Assembly (NCBI GenBank): GCA_026261815.1
Contig: JAMPIT010000566.1
Location: 26,623,001 to 26,687,000, forward strand
Origin: Monarcha castaneiventris obscurior
Lineage: Eukaryota; Chordata; Aves; Passeriformes; Monarchidae
Direction of reading: 5' to 3'
DNA: 64,000 nucleotides
This document shows positions 1-12,889 of the stretch, piece by piece. A program made the position numbers and the translations under genes. The notes under the pieces were generated by a model. The model was not told the DNA's origin. It ran no database searches and saw only the letters and a program-made list of their open reading frames with translations. The number at the start of each line of letters is the position of its first letter. Within the stretch, counting starts at the first letter, position 1.

Positions 1-2830
1 TGTCTCTCTGCCTAAACAGATCAGGCTGACTAACTTTTTCCTACATAATTCAGAGCTAAGGGCATACTGCCCACCTTTTTCCTAGGTAGTTTGGACTTAA
101 GATCTTACCAATTACTACCAGCTTGACACTGCCTTTTAGTTGGTTTCTTACCATTTTGAACTAACAATCCAGAATTAAACCCTGAGGGTTTATGAGGGAT
201 GAGATTCACAGAACCAACTCCACAAAAGAGATGTGGGAAGAGGACTACCTGCATCTCTTGGGAAATGCTGTGCTGAGATGGGACTAAAATCATATCCTTT
301 TTCAGTGTTTGTGTGTGTGACTTGGGGGCTGGGAGGGGCTATGCTGCCTAATCAGGATACAAATATTTTATAGGTTTAGACACCTATAAAACATTTGAAA
401 AAGTCAGTGATATCTTTTCTAAGATACTGATGTTATAGCAATAGGAAATTATGCTGTTTACCTTCGAAAGCTCTTGGTGAGAACACTTTTTTTAGAAAGT
501 GGCAAGCCAGAATTCAATGCCCTCTTTATCTAAATTAGTCAAAAATGCACTTTTTGTTCTTCCAGGAAAGAAGACCTAACTTCTGGGATCTAAGTCCAGA
601 CATCAGAAAATGGAAAAAATTCTTTGCTTTATTTCAATATCTATTCAATAAAAAAAAAAGTGTGAATAGCTCTAGGAACAGGGACAGAATACAGACATGA
701 ATTGGAAACAGAAGAAAAGCAAATGAAATAGTACTGGAGTCAGGGATTGGGTCCCAAGGCTTCCCTTTCTTCTCTGTGTGCTCGAACTGCCAGGCACTGC
801 ACAGGCACTGATCCCAGTATGGAATGGAGGGAAAGCAGGAACCTGTGTACTCAGACTGGGACAGTTCTGAGTAACTACAGCAGAAATACAGCCATAGGGG
901 GCTTTTTAGGCCAAGAAGAAAGATGCTTAATGATTTCAGGTGACTTCTGTGCTAGGTGGCTGTGGATCATGTTTTTTTCTTGAATTACTGTCTCAGCCTT
1001 TAGTGCCTAAAATTTAATTGCTAAGGACTAAAGAAAAGTCCCGTTAAGAAATTGAATCCTCAGGTAAGGGCACAATCACATTATGTGTTGATTAGAATCT
1101 TCTTTTCATCTCATCAAATCAGTGGGGTTGCACAACTGTAATGAAAACAAAATTTGCTTAGTTATGCAACTGATTTGGCATTCAGACTTCTTTCTGTTTG
1201 CCCATTCATAAGTAAAATTGGAATGATGATTCTTTTCTGAAAGTAAAATTGAAGGCATGAGGACTTTGCATTATTGTTGTTATGCGAATAATTACAGAAG
1301 CCAAATAGTAAATTAGTAAGAAGTAAGTTGCATTGACAGGGAAGAGTTCACCCTTAAATATGTTTATTCATCAAATAAAGTAAGAGCAGTAGCTCAGGCA
1401 TCCAAAAGTGTAGCCTGAGAACAGGAGCTCATTCCTTTCTTTATATATCACTTTATATTCCCAATGCTCTTTCTGAGCAATGACTTCTACTGTCCCAGAA
1501 CTTTTGAAAGTCAGCAAAGTTATATCAGCAACTGAAAAAAACAACAACCCTTGAAATTTTAAATGTGAAACAAGGCTCATGATATCTATTGAAGTGCTCT
1601 TTCTGTTGTGGTTAGCATTGTTATGCATAGCATGGGATCCTGTCCTGTATGTGCCACAAATCTGCTACATGTAAAAAATTGATAGGTGATTTTGGATATG
1701 CAATATTCTATGCAATGCTTTTTGCCATCCTAGGCACATTTACTCCCAGCTTTTGATCCTATTAGTGGAAATTTTAACAGCTGTGGGATTGGGTTTTTTT
1801 CTTCCCCCTCTTTATCTCATAGCCACAATCAGATGTTTTCCAGTTGTGAAAAGTCATGTAATGTCCTGAATAAATATCAGGTTCTGGCAAACAAAAAATA
1901 ATCCCTAGAGACTGAATTCTCATGCAGAGTGGGCATAATCCAATAAATTTGTTCATTGTCTGAGCAAAGAAGCTTGACAATGGCAGAATTGTTTTATGGA
2001 GGACATACCATATGGAGTGTCAGAACAGGGCAACAAGTCTAAGATTACTACAGTCCTTGCCAGTTATACACACGTACAATATTTTTATATATGGACTGGC
2101 TGAAGAACATCAGGGTCTAGTTCTTTCCCCAGGCACTACCTGTAATTTCTTGCTGCCTGTTTAAGAGGGACCATGGTCCTATTGGAGTAGTTTGCATTCA
2201 TATATGCAGCCCTTAAGTCATGCAACTGCCCACCCCCTGCATAATGCTAATAACTGGTGCTGTTCAATGCATTAACAGAAAATGTACCATAACCCAGGGA
2301 AGATAAGCACTGACTAGGTACAACATATAGCATGTGAAATTTATTAGTGAAAAAAATATCTCCAGATCAAAAATAACATTGGGAACACCTTTTTACTTAA
2401 TGTCTAACTAGTTTAGCTCAACAACCAAACTTACTTAATTGAGGAGGAAAGTCTCATGTCATGGTGTAATATTAAAACTAAACTGATATAAACAGTCTAA
2501 TATAAATATACGTAATCCTTCAGCACTGATGAATGTACTTAGCTTGACATAATTAATCCTGTCTGCCAGCTTAAATGCACAGGAATTTAATTATAAAAAA
2601 ATACAGTTCACTCCCCAGGTGATAACAAGATCATTGCACCTTAACAACCTGTTATGAGCATGGTGGTCAACAGCAGAATTCCTGTCATGAGCTAACATAG
2701 CACAAAGCAGGTGCTATAAGCAATCATCACAGCCACAATGACCACAGCCTCTGCTGGCCACACACATTTGAAGGTGGCTTTTTCTAGAAAAGAGTCAGAA
2801 ATCTAGAAAAAACCTGCAGATGAGCAGATA
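1..2830. other. Non-coding, probably intergenic DNA
   Basis: AT-rich sequence without any frame that resembles a known protein. The longest open frames are about 60-85 codons, overlap on both strands and show no splice-flanked exon pattern. No repeat family was recognised here. It lies far downstream of the only gene identified (PRKX, minus strand, right end), so it is probably intergenic, though a long intron of an unseen gene cannot be excluded. Confidence 0.5.
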
Positions 2831-3095
2831 GGGAAAAGGGGAAGGGAAGGGAAGGGAAGGGAAGGGAAGGGAAGGGAAGGGAAGGGAAGGGAAGGGAAGG
2901 AAAGGAAAGGAAAGGAAAGGAAAGGAAAGGAAAGGAAAGGAAAGGAAAGGAAAGGAAAGGAAAGGAAAGGAAAGGAAAGGAAAGGAAAGGCAAGGAAAGG
3001 AAAGGAAAGGAAAGGAAAGGAAAGGAAAGGAAAGGAAAGGAAAGGAAAGGAAAGGAAAGGAAAGGAAAGGAAAGGAAAGGAAAAAAGAAAAGGAA
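2831..3095. repeat. Homopurine pentanucleotide microsatellite, (GGGAA)n then (GGAAA)n
   Basis: An uninterrupted run of 5-bp purine units. From about 2831 to 2900 the unit is GGGAA; from about 2900 to 3095 it becomes GGAAA, with a single C interruption at 2991 and a slightly degenerate A-rich end. The plus strand is essentially all purine and the minus strand all pyrimidine. The 111-codon minus-strand open frame over it (repeating Leu-Ser-Phe-Pro-Phe) is only a translation of the repeat and not a gene. Confidence 0.97.
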
Positions 3096-5506
3096 ATTTA
3101 CTTTGTTACTTTCTCTCACTATCTTGCCTTCATGCTTTTTGCATTAGGATATTTCATCTTTTTTCTTTTTCTGCCTCATTGCTTCTTTCTAAGACACCTC
3201 AAGACATTTGAAAGAGTCCCACATATAGTATTTTTTTTTCTTTTTTAATGCAGAAAGAGCCAAAGCAACGCTGGCTTCCTGAATCAAGTAACACCACAGT
3301 ACCTTTTCCCCCTGGGAGACGTCCTGTTACTGGCTGCTCAGACATGGCAGTGGTACCTGATGGGTCCCAGCTGCCTACAGCAGCAGGGGCTCGGGTGGTG
3401 CTCTGTTCACTGTGTGGGAGGTGAAGGTAACACATGCTGCTCTGACAGCAATTGAATAAACCTGGTCCGAAGGCTGGCTGCAATGGTACATAGCTGATAA
3501 ATCAAATTTTGATCTATGCAGGATTCAATAGAAAATGGGAGAAAAGTGTTGAACTTTTTACCTTACCAGAGGGGAGGAAAGAGCTGATCTACATCCCAGA
3601 TTAATCTGCTCTACAAAATGTGAAGCAAAACAGTTACTTTGTAAGGCCTCTTCCCTATCTAAAATTGAGAAGTGATGCTAAGAGAATATGTGAATGCAGC
3701 AGAGATAAAACTGCATCTGACAGTAAAGTATCTTGTTAGCCCCCACCAGTATCACACACAGCCTCCCTCCACAGCTTTCTCCTGCTGTGAGCACTGCTGG
3801 TGTCCATTCACATGGGCCTATGAGCAACCTTAGCAGCTAATTTTTGAGCCCCTGGGCTCATCAATGGAAAAATACTGAGACTCTGTAGACATGTCTGAGA
3901 TGTGGCCACAAGTGAAGCAGGTGACTGAACTTCAGAAAGGTCAGTGTGTGGTTTTTTCCAGTCCAAACTTAAATCCCTGAAAGAATGTGGATTTTGGTAA
4001 CCAGCTTCTGAGTCCAGAGGACTAATGAGACAGATCGTCTCCCATATCTGTAAATACGGAAATAAAAATTTGTATTTTTTACCCTGCTCCTGTTTTGACA
4101 TCTCAGAATAGAACAGCAACCTTTCCTAATAATGCAGTAACCCCCTTCCTTCCAACCAAAATATCCAGAGGTGGAAACAACTGGCAGCTTCTCCCTTCCC
4201 TTCATTATTATAACTCATTCACTTCCTCTGGGAAACACGAAAGAGGAATGTTTTGCTGGGATTGTGCAAAAGGGAGTTCCATCTTGCTGCATATGGGTCA
4301 GAGGGTCACCTCACCCCTCAGGAACAGCACAGAGAGGATGAGGGAAGTTGGTGTGCAGTGAAACACTGCACTGAGGACTTATTTAAGGGGGGCAAAGACG
4401 CATAACTATTCACTGATTTTTACATCAAACCTGTGCAAGTTGTTGGAATCAGAAAGAGAAAATCTAGTAGAAACACATAATGGTGGTCCAGACTAACTGA
4501 GGAAGGTAAAAGCAGACAGGTAAATTAAAGGGTCAGTGTGGGAAAAGGGAATGTTGGAGGGAAGCAAACAAGCTGAGCAGTTTCTGGTAAACAGGGGGTA
4601 GAAAAAGAAAAAAAAATGTTCTGGTAAATAGCAGAGGTTATATATTCATGTGAAGAAAAAATAAAAATTCACTGAAAAATGATATCTGGAGGAAAGGTCT
4701 CAAAAACAAAGACTGCAGGGAGCTGAGACAAAACAAGAGGCAGAAGGTGGCATTGGAAAAGTTATAGAGTAAACTTTCTGTTATTTGCTTTTCCCACAAC
4801 TATTCCCTCACATAAATACCCTTTCCAATATGCAAGCAATGTTTGGTTCTTAGGGGAGCACAATCTTCAAATCCTGCTGAGCACTTTCAAGAACTTGATG
4901 CTTAATATCCAGAGGATCCTTTGAAAATCCAGGACACCATTTCTGATAGATGTACTATCCCACTGAAGAGCAGCATTTACTCTATAATAAATCACAAATG
5001 CTTTTGCTACCCCTCCTTATGATTTATGTCTTGAACAGTATCTTATGCCAGAATTCACCAGTCTGTAATTGTCCTGGGGTAATACACTTGGCAACAGTTT
5101 AATACTTCTTACTCTTAGGCTATCATCTTACACTGAGGTTCTGACTGTTGAGACAGTAAAGAACATACAGAAGCAATATTTGATCTCTATCCCTCCCATG
5201 AATCACCCACTCTTCTTAGAGGCAGTCTGTTTTCATTGTATTTGATCCTTGAATTTTACCTGTGAGGGCACAGATCATGAATGTGAGGATGACAAATTGC
5301 AGAGTGACTTAACTCTGCATCATCAGTGACTTAACAAAGCCTTAGTGACTAAAAGCTTCAGTACAAGTTTAGAGTTGTCATTCATTTAACGCATTAAATT
5401 TTTCTTTAGTCAGAAGAAACACAATAAATATTAAGGAAAATTCACTACCCTTTTTGACCATCTCACACTGTCAAAGGAGTACCAGTTGAAAACTGATACT
5501 TCATAC
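3096..5506. other. Non-coding, nothing recognised
   Basis: No protein-like frame, RNA gene or familiar repeat is visible. Two overlapping minus-strand frames of 78 and 103 codons near 3808-4205 read the same DNA in different frames and resemble nothing known, so they are treated as chance. Confidence 0.45.
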
Positions 5507-5541
5507 TGCTATAATTCATACTGCAAGTATGAATCATAGCA
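5507..5541. repeat. Imperfect inverted repeat, 16-bp arms with 3-bp spacer
   Basis: The left arm (5507-5522) and the right arm (5526-5541) are reverse complements except for one position that would form a G-U pair in RNA. The spacer is GCA. The core contains ATTCATACT / AGTATGAAT. The element lies in otherwise featureless AT-rich DNA. It could be chance, a remnant of a small inverted-repeat transposon, or a hairpin. No function is assigned. Confidence 0.8.
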
Positions 5542-8500
5542 TAACAGCACACATAAGCCCTTAATTAAACTCTTGTCTCCAGGATTCTCCAGAAAGGCAA
5601 AGGCACTGAAGGCTGTTCTGTTCTGCAAAGAAGTTGGTTGAACACAGAGACCAAGAAATAACCAGAAGAAAGGTAGTTTTCAGTTAAAGAACTATTTTTT
5701 AATAGAAAAAAAAAAAAAGGAAGAAATTACAAAATACAAAATTCAACTGCATTTTAATAGGAGTCTCATTATGACTCCAGCTAATGCCACATGAAATTAC
5801 TTGAGAAATATTAAGAGATATAAATTGGAAAATTTTGTGGCTAAGATCTTGCCCTAAGTGTAAGAATTTTGAGAATGGAAAATCTGTGCAGAATGTCCCA
5901 AAGGAAAAAGGAAAAAGATTTTATCTGGTGTCTGAATTCTAGTAGCTTATATTAGAAATTTCTAATTCACCTATAAATTTCTCACATGAAGCCCAAAAAG
6001 AAATGTGAATGTAATCATAAATCTTAATGTATACAGATAGTTTTTCTGAGTCCAATGGAATAATAGTGTCAATAAATAAGGACTGAGTTATCTGCCCAAG
6101 TATGCAACTGTGCTTATATATACACATATGTAGATATAATAATTCTAAATGGTCTACTGGTTAAAATAATTTCTTTTGACTCAGGATTTCAGGGTTCTGC
6201 TGTTTCTAACACTAATGGATGACTCAATCTTACAGGATGCTCTGTATTGTCAATTACTATTCAACTGGGATTAATGTGTGGGTAAAGAGAAGGGGTGGAG
6301 GTGGAAATTATGTATATACCGCCTCTGCCAAAGAAAAAAAGATAACTTTTTAAATGTTATTTTTGCAGTGATTCCTGCAGAAATTTTATCTATTATAAAT
6401 AGATAGCAGAGTGATGGAACTGGACATTTTACTTGAAAATTATAATGACCTCAAGTGAAGACCCAGCTCCAATGAAAATATTTGCAATGCCTTGTAACTC
6501 CAATTACAGCTTCAGCAGAAATGATGCCTTGCTGAAATCATACAGCCTTCTCTCAAAATGCACCTATTTGAAAACGGATGACTTTGTTATTTTCATAACT
6601 TTAAAAAGTAATGCTGAACAGAGTATCCAGAAGTAATTCGCAGAGAATGCACCTTTTTGGAGTTAGTTTGTTACTTAGTGCTTTCCAGTCTTTAGTCATG
6701 CACATGTGCACAACAATGCCAATGGCAATGAATGAGAAATGAATAGAAATGAATAATAAAGCAATGAATAGAAAGGAAAACTTAATTACTTAATTACCTT
6801 TCTAAAAGACATTTCTTTGAACATTTCGCAAATTTTTTCAAATAACTTTAATGAGAAATGTAAAGTCAGTTATGTACAAGTGGAATGTGTGTTAAGATTT
6901 TCCCCTGGGAAAGAAATCCCATTTTTCTGAGGTGTATGGTGGCCCCTAGTGGGCCCTGTCTTCAGACCAAAATGTGACAGCTGTCATATTTTAAACCATA
7001 CTTGTTGGGATGGTTTATTTCAAACACATTATGGTAGTGCAAATGACATATTTACTAGCTTGGCTTATTTGCAACTGCATGCAAGTGCCTGATGTTATTT
7101 ATCTTCTGGAAGGAAACCTGCCATAAATAAATAAATAAATAAATATTAAGATACACACATATCAAAGATGGGCTTGAATCCAATTCCTTAATTTAAACAT
7201 CTTTGTAAAAAGATAAGAATATTAGTTTTGGTTTCAAAAGGTTTAGCTCTAAACATTTTCACTGCAAATAGGATTTTGATATTTCTTCATCTGAGCTTAT
7301 TGCAATGTAGACAACAGTTGCATAGAAAAAAAAAACTGCTGGTCCTTCCAAGTCCAAGGTATAAATCCTCAAAATTTTTGTTTTGGTCTCATCTCATTCT
7401 AGAGGTGTATAAATCTTGGGGGAGCCTTAAATCCTTTAATATTATGCATTTTAAGGATCTTTACTATTCCGGTTTGAGGGAGCCCCAGAGTCAACTGTGT
7501 CCTGTGGTGCTGAGAAGTAGAAGAGTATCACACATTGAGTCAGGACATATAAATGTGATATGGTTTTGCCTTGCTTCCCTGAAGGGAGAGTTTCCTTCAC
7601 ACAGCACACTTGCCAAAACGGCCTTGATGCAGCAGGCAGTGGGAACTCGGTCTTTGCTTAGAGCTTCTTCCTTTTACTGCTTAATGCAGTTGGACAGTCT
7701 TACCAAAAGTAAAGCCCTTGGTAATTGTGGGGAGTCAAAGATGCAGGTAGGATAACACGGGCCACCTTTCCTTTTGCCTGAGGGGTTTAGACTGTCCTCT
7801 CACATCCCATGAGTAACTGAATACCCAGACTATTTTCTGTGGGATGGTGGAGTATTCTTTATATTTTCTGATTAATCTGATAGTTACTGAAATTCACCTT
7901 GGATGACAGAAATGGTGTCAGAAAAAAACAAAGCAATGGTGACCCTCATAGCCCCTACAGCTCACTACAGAGTCAGGACATAACAAGTCATGTATTTCTG
8001 AAGTCCTAACAGCCCCTCAACACAGTTAGTGCAGAGTGCCTGGATCACAGCACCACTAGAATTTTTTGTGTTGTTGAGATATAAATGCTTCCCTAAAACT
8101 GGGATAAAATCTCTCTTTTCTAAGGAACATTTACTATGGCCCATTTAAGGACAGTCATTTATAATGGAGCCAGAATCTTGGGGAACCCATGGACATCCAC
8201 AGAGGAGACTGGGTGCTTCTTGGGAAGGGTTCATCTGGCCAGCTAGAGAAAAGTTCTTGTGGATAAGATGAACACCACATCTGTGAGTGTTCAATTAATT
8301 TGATTATTATTCAGTAATTTTCATCATGTGTGAACAAACAGGATTTGAACACCACAGGAGCAGACTACTGAGGCAGCTAATCTATGAAAATATGAATAAA
8401 TGCCCACAAACCTATTATTTGCATGGAGATGACACCTAGGTAGGCTAAAAAGTAATTGATTATATATATTTCTAAGGAAAACCAAGTAATTAATATGAAA

Positions 8501-8845
8501 TAAAGAAATAATGCTCACTTTCTCCTTCTGAGTGTAGCTTATTCTTTCTTTTTAAATTTGAGAATGCTGAATCATAAAACATTCTCCTTTACCTCTTCTT
8601 CCAGCTCAAGTGTATTTCATGCTGTCCTGTCTGAAAAGCACTGCTGAACATGTTACAGCACTCCTCCTCTGACGGAGATTTTTGTTTCAACAAGAGAGGC
8701 AACAAAAGCTATCTTTCTCATCTCTTGTAATTCTCAGCACTATAATCTGATGAATGCTCTCTTTCAATCATGCTACCATATTGGCTGTACCACTCTGTCT
8801 TCAACACAGGTCCTTCACAGTTTTTTGCTCTCTGAACTAAAAAAA
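5542..8845. other. Non-coding with a small (AAAT)n microsatellite at 7123-7145
   Basis: Apart from about five and a half AAAT units at 7123-7145 I see no recognisable element. A 175-codon plus-strand frame at 7228-7755 opens with TTG rather than ATG and has no recognisable protein features, so it is not called a gene. Confidence 0.5.
7123..7145 (+). repeat. (AAAT)n microsatellite
   Basis: About five and a half uninterrupted units of a tetranucleotide of A and T. Simple sequence with no function implied. Confidence 0.9.
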
Positions 8846-8975
8846 ATCATAGAATGCCTCTTAGAGCTGTAAGGCATTGCACATACAAGAAGAGACTGGG
8901 CCCAAGTAATAGGCAGGCTGCGGACTCTCTGCTGCAGAAGCAGAGTGCTTAACAGTGCCCCCTGCATCATTATGG
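8846..8975 (-). mobile_element. Ancient CR1/L3-like LINE or related retroposon remnant
   Basis: The plus strand starts with TCATAGAAT followed by CTTAGAGCTG, a later ACTGGGCCCAAGTAA block, and then GGACTCTCTGCTG and AGTGCTTAAC blocks. This order is typical of the reverse complement of the 3' end of old CR1/L3-type vertebrate LINEs, whose 3' tail ends in ATTCTATGA-like units. It is very diverged, so the family is uncertain and it could also be an MIR-type SINE. Confidence 0.4.
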
Positions 8976-11900
8976 TGAGCAGTGAACTCTTGCTGGGGGG
9001 TAACCATGAGGATTTAAGTTGTGCTTTGGTCTACAGTTAACATTGCTCTGCAAAAAGCCACCTTCATTTCCTCTCATCCTCTAATGCTGCATCCTTCATG
9101 TGTCAGAGATCCTCATAAAAAAAACAGATTACAGATCTGTAACAACAGATTTTGCAGACTGCATTACAGGATCTCTTATGATTTTTTTGTTTGTTTTATA
9201 ATGACTGACAAGTATTTTTTTGCTTAAAAGTTCTTGAGAGGTGTCCAAGAAGATAATAAACAACATAACTGAACTTTATGGTCATTATAATGCTGAGCAC
9301 TAAAACAGTGAAACAAATTGAGTTGGCTCAACTATGGGAACATTTGTGTTCAAAAGGGATCCTTTTGTGAACAGTATTGTTTTCAAATAACAGTTTCAAA
9401 ATGCTTCCTAGGCTTTAAAAGACATTCTTTATTGCTTCCTGCAGCCTGATGAAGACCAATTAATGCTTTGAAAATAATGCGATATGTCCTGAACTGACTG
9501 TTATAGTGCTTTATAATTAGGCATTTAATGTATTCAGATAATTTGTAATTTTTCTAAAATACTGGTGGTTTTGTAATTGATTTGATCTAAAATTGGTTTG
9601 TATATGCAGTGGTATCTCTGAAAAAAGCTTTCTTACTGAATATTTAGCAGGTAAAATAATCTTTGGTTATTTTGCTAGTTTCAATAACCATTACCTCAAT
9701 TTCAGAGTTACAGCATGGAAATAACTAAAAATTTAATTTCATGGTAGAATAATTTCCATGGCATTTAACATATTATGAATAATTGTGAAAAAATAAACAG
9801 GGAAATGAGACGTGTCTATGGGGAAACTCTCATCTGCAGAGAGACTAATGGAATGTCACTCTCAGTTCATGCTACATGGCAAATCATTTACTGTCTTTTT
9901 ACTGAACTCTGATCTACTGGGAATTGACTATCTCATATATTTCTGAAAGCTGGTGTTATCAGGAGAGAGCTGCTAATGACAGTAGCATATAAATCCTAGA
10001 ACACAAACAGAATAGTCCCAGAAAGTTGCATGCTGACCCTCAGGAATTTCCCCTTCCAGTTTCCATGTCATTGTAGTCTGCAGACATCCCAGATCTGCAT
10101 TCATACTGTAAACCTTGTGGGTCCTTCATACTGAGACAGGCAGAGCTTTCTCTCTTCCTTCTTTTCTTTACTCTCAATCCTAATAATTTGGTCTTCTATG
10201 TATGGAGTCCTGTCCTATTCATTTTGTGCCAAACACTCCTCCAAGTTTTTCTTTTCAGAAAGTGCCCTTCTGTCATGTATTGCTACCTTCCTTTTCCACA
10301 TAGCTCTCCTACAGAATGTTTGACCTTGCTATATCCCTATACACAGAAAGACAGGAAATTTAAAAATTTTACAATGAAGGTCAACAATTCACATATTTTC
10401 CCACTATAAATAAACCAGATGATTTGACTTTTTAATATAAAAAAACTTGTCTGCATGACCTCTACAGCAAGACTTTAACTCATCGGGGCCCTTGTAGATT
10501 TGGATCCTCTTAAGGGATTGGAGAGCTTAATTAACTGGGATTCCTCAACTGGGATCTCCAGTGCTGAGTAACTGAAGTTTTACCTTTAGAAACAAAAGAT
10601 AAAACAAGTGGCAACTTGTTTGTGGCACCTTGGAACTTTGTCAGCCTTGCCAAGGTGACAAAAATTAGCCCCTGGGAGGTACATGAGAGCTACACCTTTC
10701 CCAGTGGATTCGTGTCTGTTGGAGACATGAGTGCCCTGACTTTGTCTCTGGAAGCCCAGGGGTGGCCATGGCCATGTCCTGCCAGTCAGCTGCTGTGTTT
10801 GCTGCTTTTTAGAGGCCTTGATCTCCTGCAGAGCCCCAGGCAGAGGATGCCATATGCTGCCATTTCTCTCCTGACATCCCCCACTTTCCTTTTCCACCTC
10901 CCACTTGCAGAATTGGGTGAATATTTCTTGAATTTTTTTTTTTAAGAGCTTGATAAGTCTGTTTATATCTGCTCAGTTACATAACTTGCAAGATGAACAC
11001 TCTTCCCCTCTGAGATTTGTTTTGTGTATATTTACAATCAATTATCTTTGTAAGTTAATACTCTCCTGCAATCAGCCCTAGCATATGTCTATATTGGCTA
11101 TCAATTCCTCCATAACTACATCTTCCCAAGGAAGCTCACTTTCAAACCCCTAAGACCTGAACACTCTGCAGTGATCATCAATTGTCTGTTGTAACAGAGA
11201 AATTCTCCAATTATTCTGAAATATGTGCCTTTTCTGGATATAAACATGTTTGAGATTAATTCATATACTCACTCACCCTTGTACCAAATGAGCATATACA
11301 TTGTGTCACCCTGTGCCACATTAGGAGGAAAGTCAGTAACTTATGTAAAAATTTCAAAAAAAGTATTATTACCACAGCCCCTGGTGTAACTACCCTGAAT
11401 TATTTACAGAAACAGTACCAGGGAGGGTATCCAAACTTTTTTGAGGAGCACAAGAAGGCAGATTTTGGACATACGTTTAATGAAATTGACACCATTTATT
11501 GCATTACAACTTTGTATCTTCCAAAAAAAAGACTGCAATCAACAGTCAGGAAAAGATCAGATTCAGAAACTTATTGGTAAAATAGGTTTCTAGTGCATGC
11601 TGAACCATATAACTCAAAACTGGTCTCTTACACTATTTAGGAAATGTGGAAAATGTTTCTGGCGTCCTTGAATGGAAATTCAATCATTTTTAGTAAGCTT
11701 GCTCAGGAAAAATATATTGGTCTGAATTGTCTGGGCGTGTCTGCTTATAGATGACTTTTGTATTTGCAAATGTCCAAATTTAAGTGTTCGGTAATAAAGG
11801 CACAGAAATCCTAAAATACTGATGATTTCTATGCAAACCTAGTTTCCACTCTTATTATGTTTAAAAATATAAAATTTAGAAAGTATTTATCAAAAAGCTT

Positions 11901-12771
11901 TGGGTCTTGACCGATTTACTCAGTTTCTGAGGGCAAATGCATGACCAGGCTTTGTAACTTCCACAACCTGCCATTTCCTACTATTGCTTGTCCAATATCT
12001 TAAAAATAAAACTCAATTGTTTAAAAACCAGGTGGGGGAAAAGGTAAATATAACTCAAACAAATAGGTACAGTGAAGTTGTGATGGCTTATATTTATTCT
12101 ACAGGAGAAATTTTGGGGTGTGAAAATGCTATTAAGTTTTCTATAACACTATTAATAAATAAAAGCACAAAGCCTGTTTTCTTTCCTGCTTTCCACCTCA
12201 TGGTACTGTGACTTAAAATGAACAAGCAGAAGGTGTCAGACACCACTGAATCATAATGGGAGCACAGTGAGCTTCCTGCTGAGTGGGGCAGTGACTATTC
12301 CAGGTGGGCATTTATGTGGAATCAAATGAACATCAGTATACCATGCTTATTTGAAATATCTCTGAAGGGATTCTCTGTTAGCTATTGCTTTGTCACTCCC
12401 CACAAATTGGAGTGCCAGGAAAATCCCATGTAGCTCATTCTCTGCTGGGCATATCACCTTCATAATTTCTGAAGTAATAACTCACATGGACTACTGTTAC
12501 ACGTCATCAGCTTCACTGAAAACCCTGTGCTGGCCAAGATCATGGTAGCTGCTGCCACAGACAAACAACTTCAATGGCAAACAATCCTTGTGCCTTGCCA
12601 TACTTCTCAGCTAAAGAACTCACTTCATAAACAGTCAGCCTTCAAAAATGACATTTTAGGGAAAATGCTTTTGCAGAGTTACCGGTGTTGGCCTGGGAAT
12701 GTTGTGCTGATGAAAATTCAAATTCATCATCCTTAGAATGAAACTGGAATTTCAGTATTTACCATAAGGAT
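8976..12771. other. Non-coding, nothing recognised
   Basis: AT-rich DNA with scattered short open frames. A locally GC-richer stretch at about 10600-10930 carries overlapping 103- and 109-codon frames on opposite strands. The plus frame starts with TTG and neither has recognisable features. No gene is called. Confidence 0.45.
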
Positions 12772-12889
12772 TCTGATTCATCATTATTTAATTTAAGTTC
12801 AGTAAATTTAATTTAATTTACTTTAATTCATCATTAATTTAATTGAATTCATCTCTGATTCATCATTATTTAATTTAGGTTCAGTAAAA
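12772..12889 (+). repeat. Direct repeat of about 36 bp with AT-rich spacer
   Basis: The unit TCTGATTCATCATTATTTAA plus its continuation to CAGTAAA occurs at 12772-12807 and again at 12854-12889, differing by one A/G substitution. Between them lies a TTTAATT-rich spacer containing partial copies (TTCATCATTAATTTAATT). This looks like a local duplication followed by slippage in AT-rich DNA. Confidence 0.85.

Noticed and set aside
2784..3119. 111-codon minus-strand frame of Leu-Ser-Phe-Pro-Phe repeats
   Set aside because: It is a direct translation of the GGAAA/GGGAA microsatellite, which stays open because a 15-bp unit has no stop codon.
7228..7755. 175-codon plus-strand frame
   Set aside because: It starts at TTG, has no recognisable domain or splice context, and the composition is what AT-rich DNA would give by chance.
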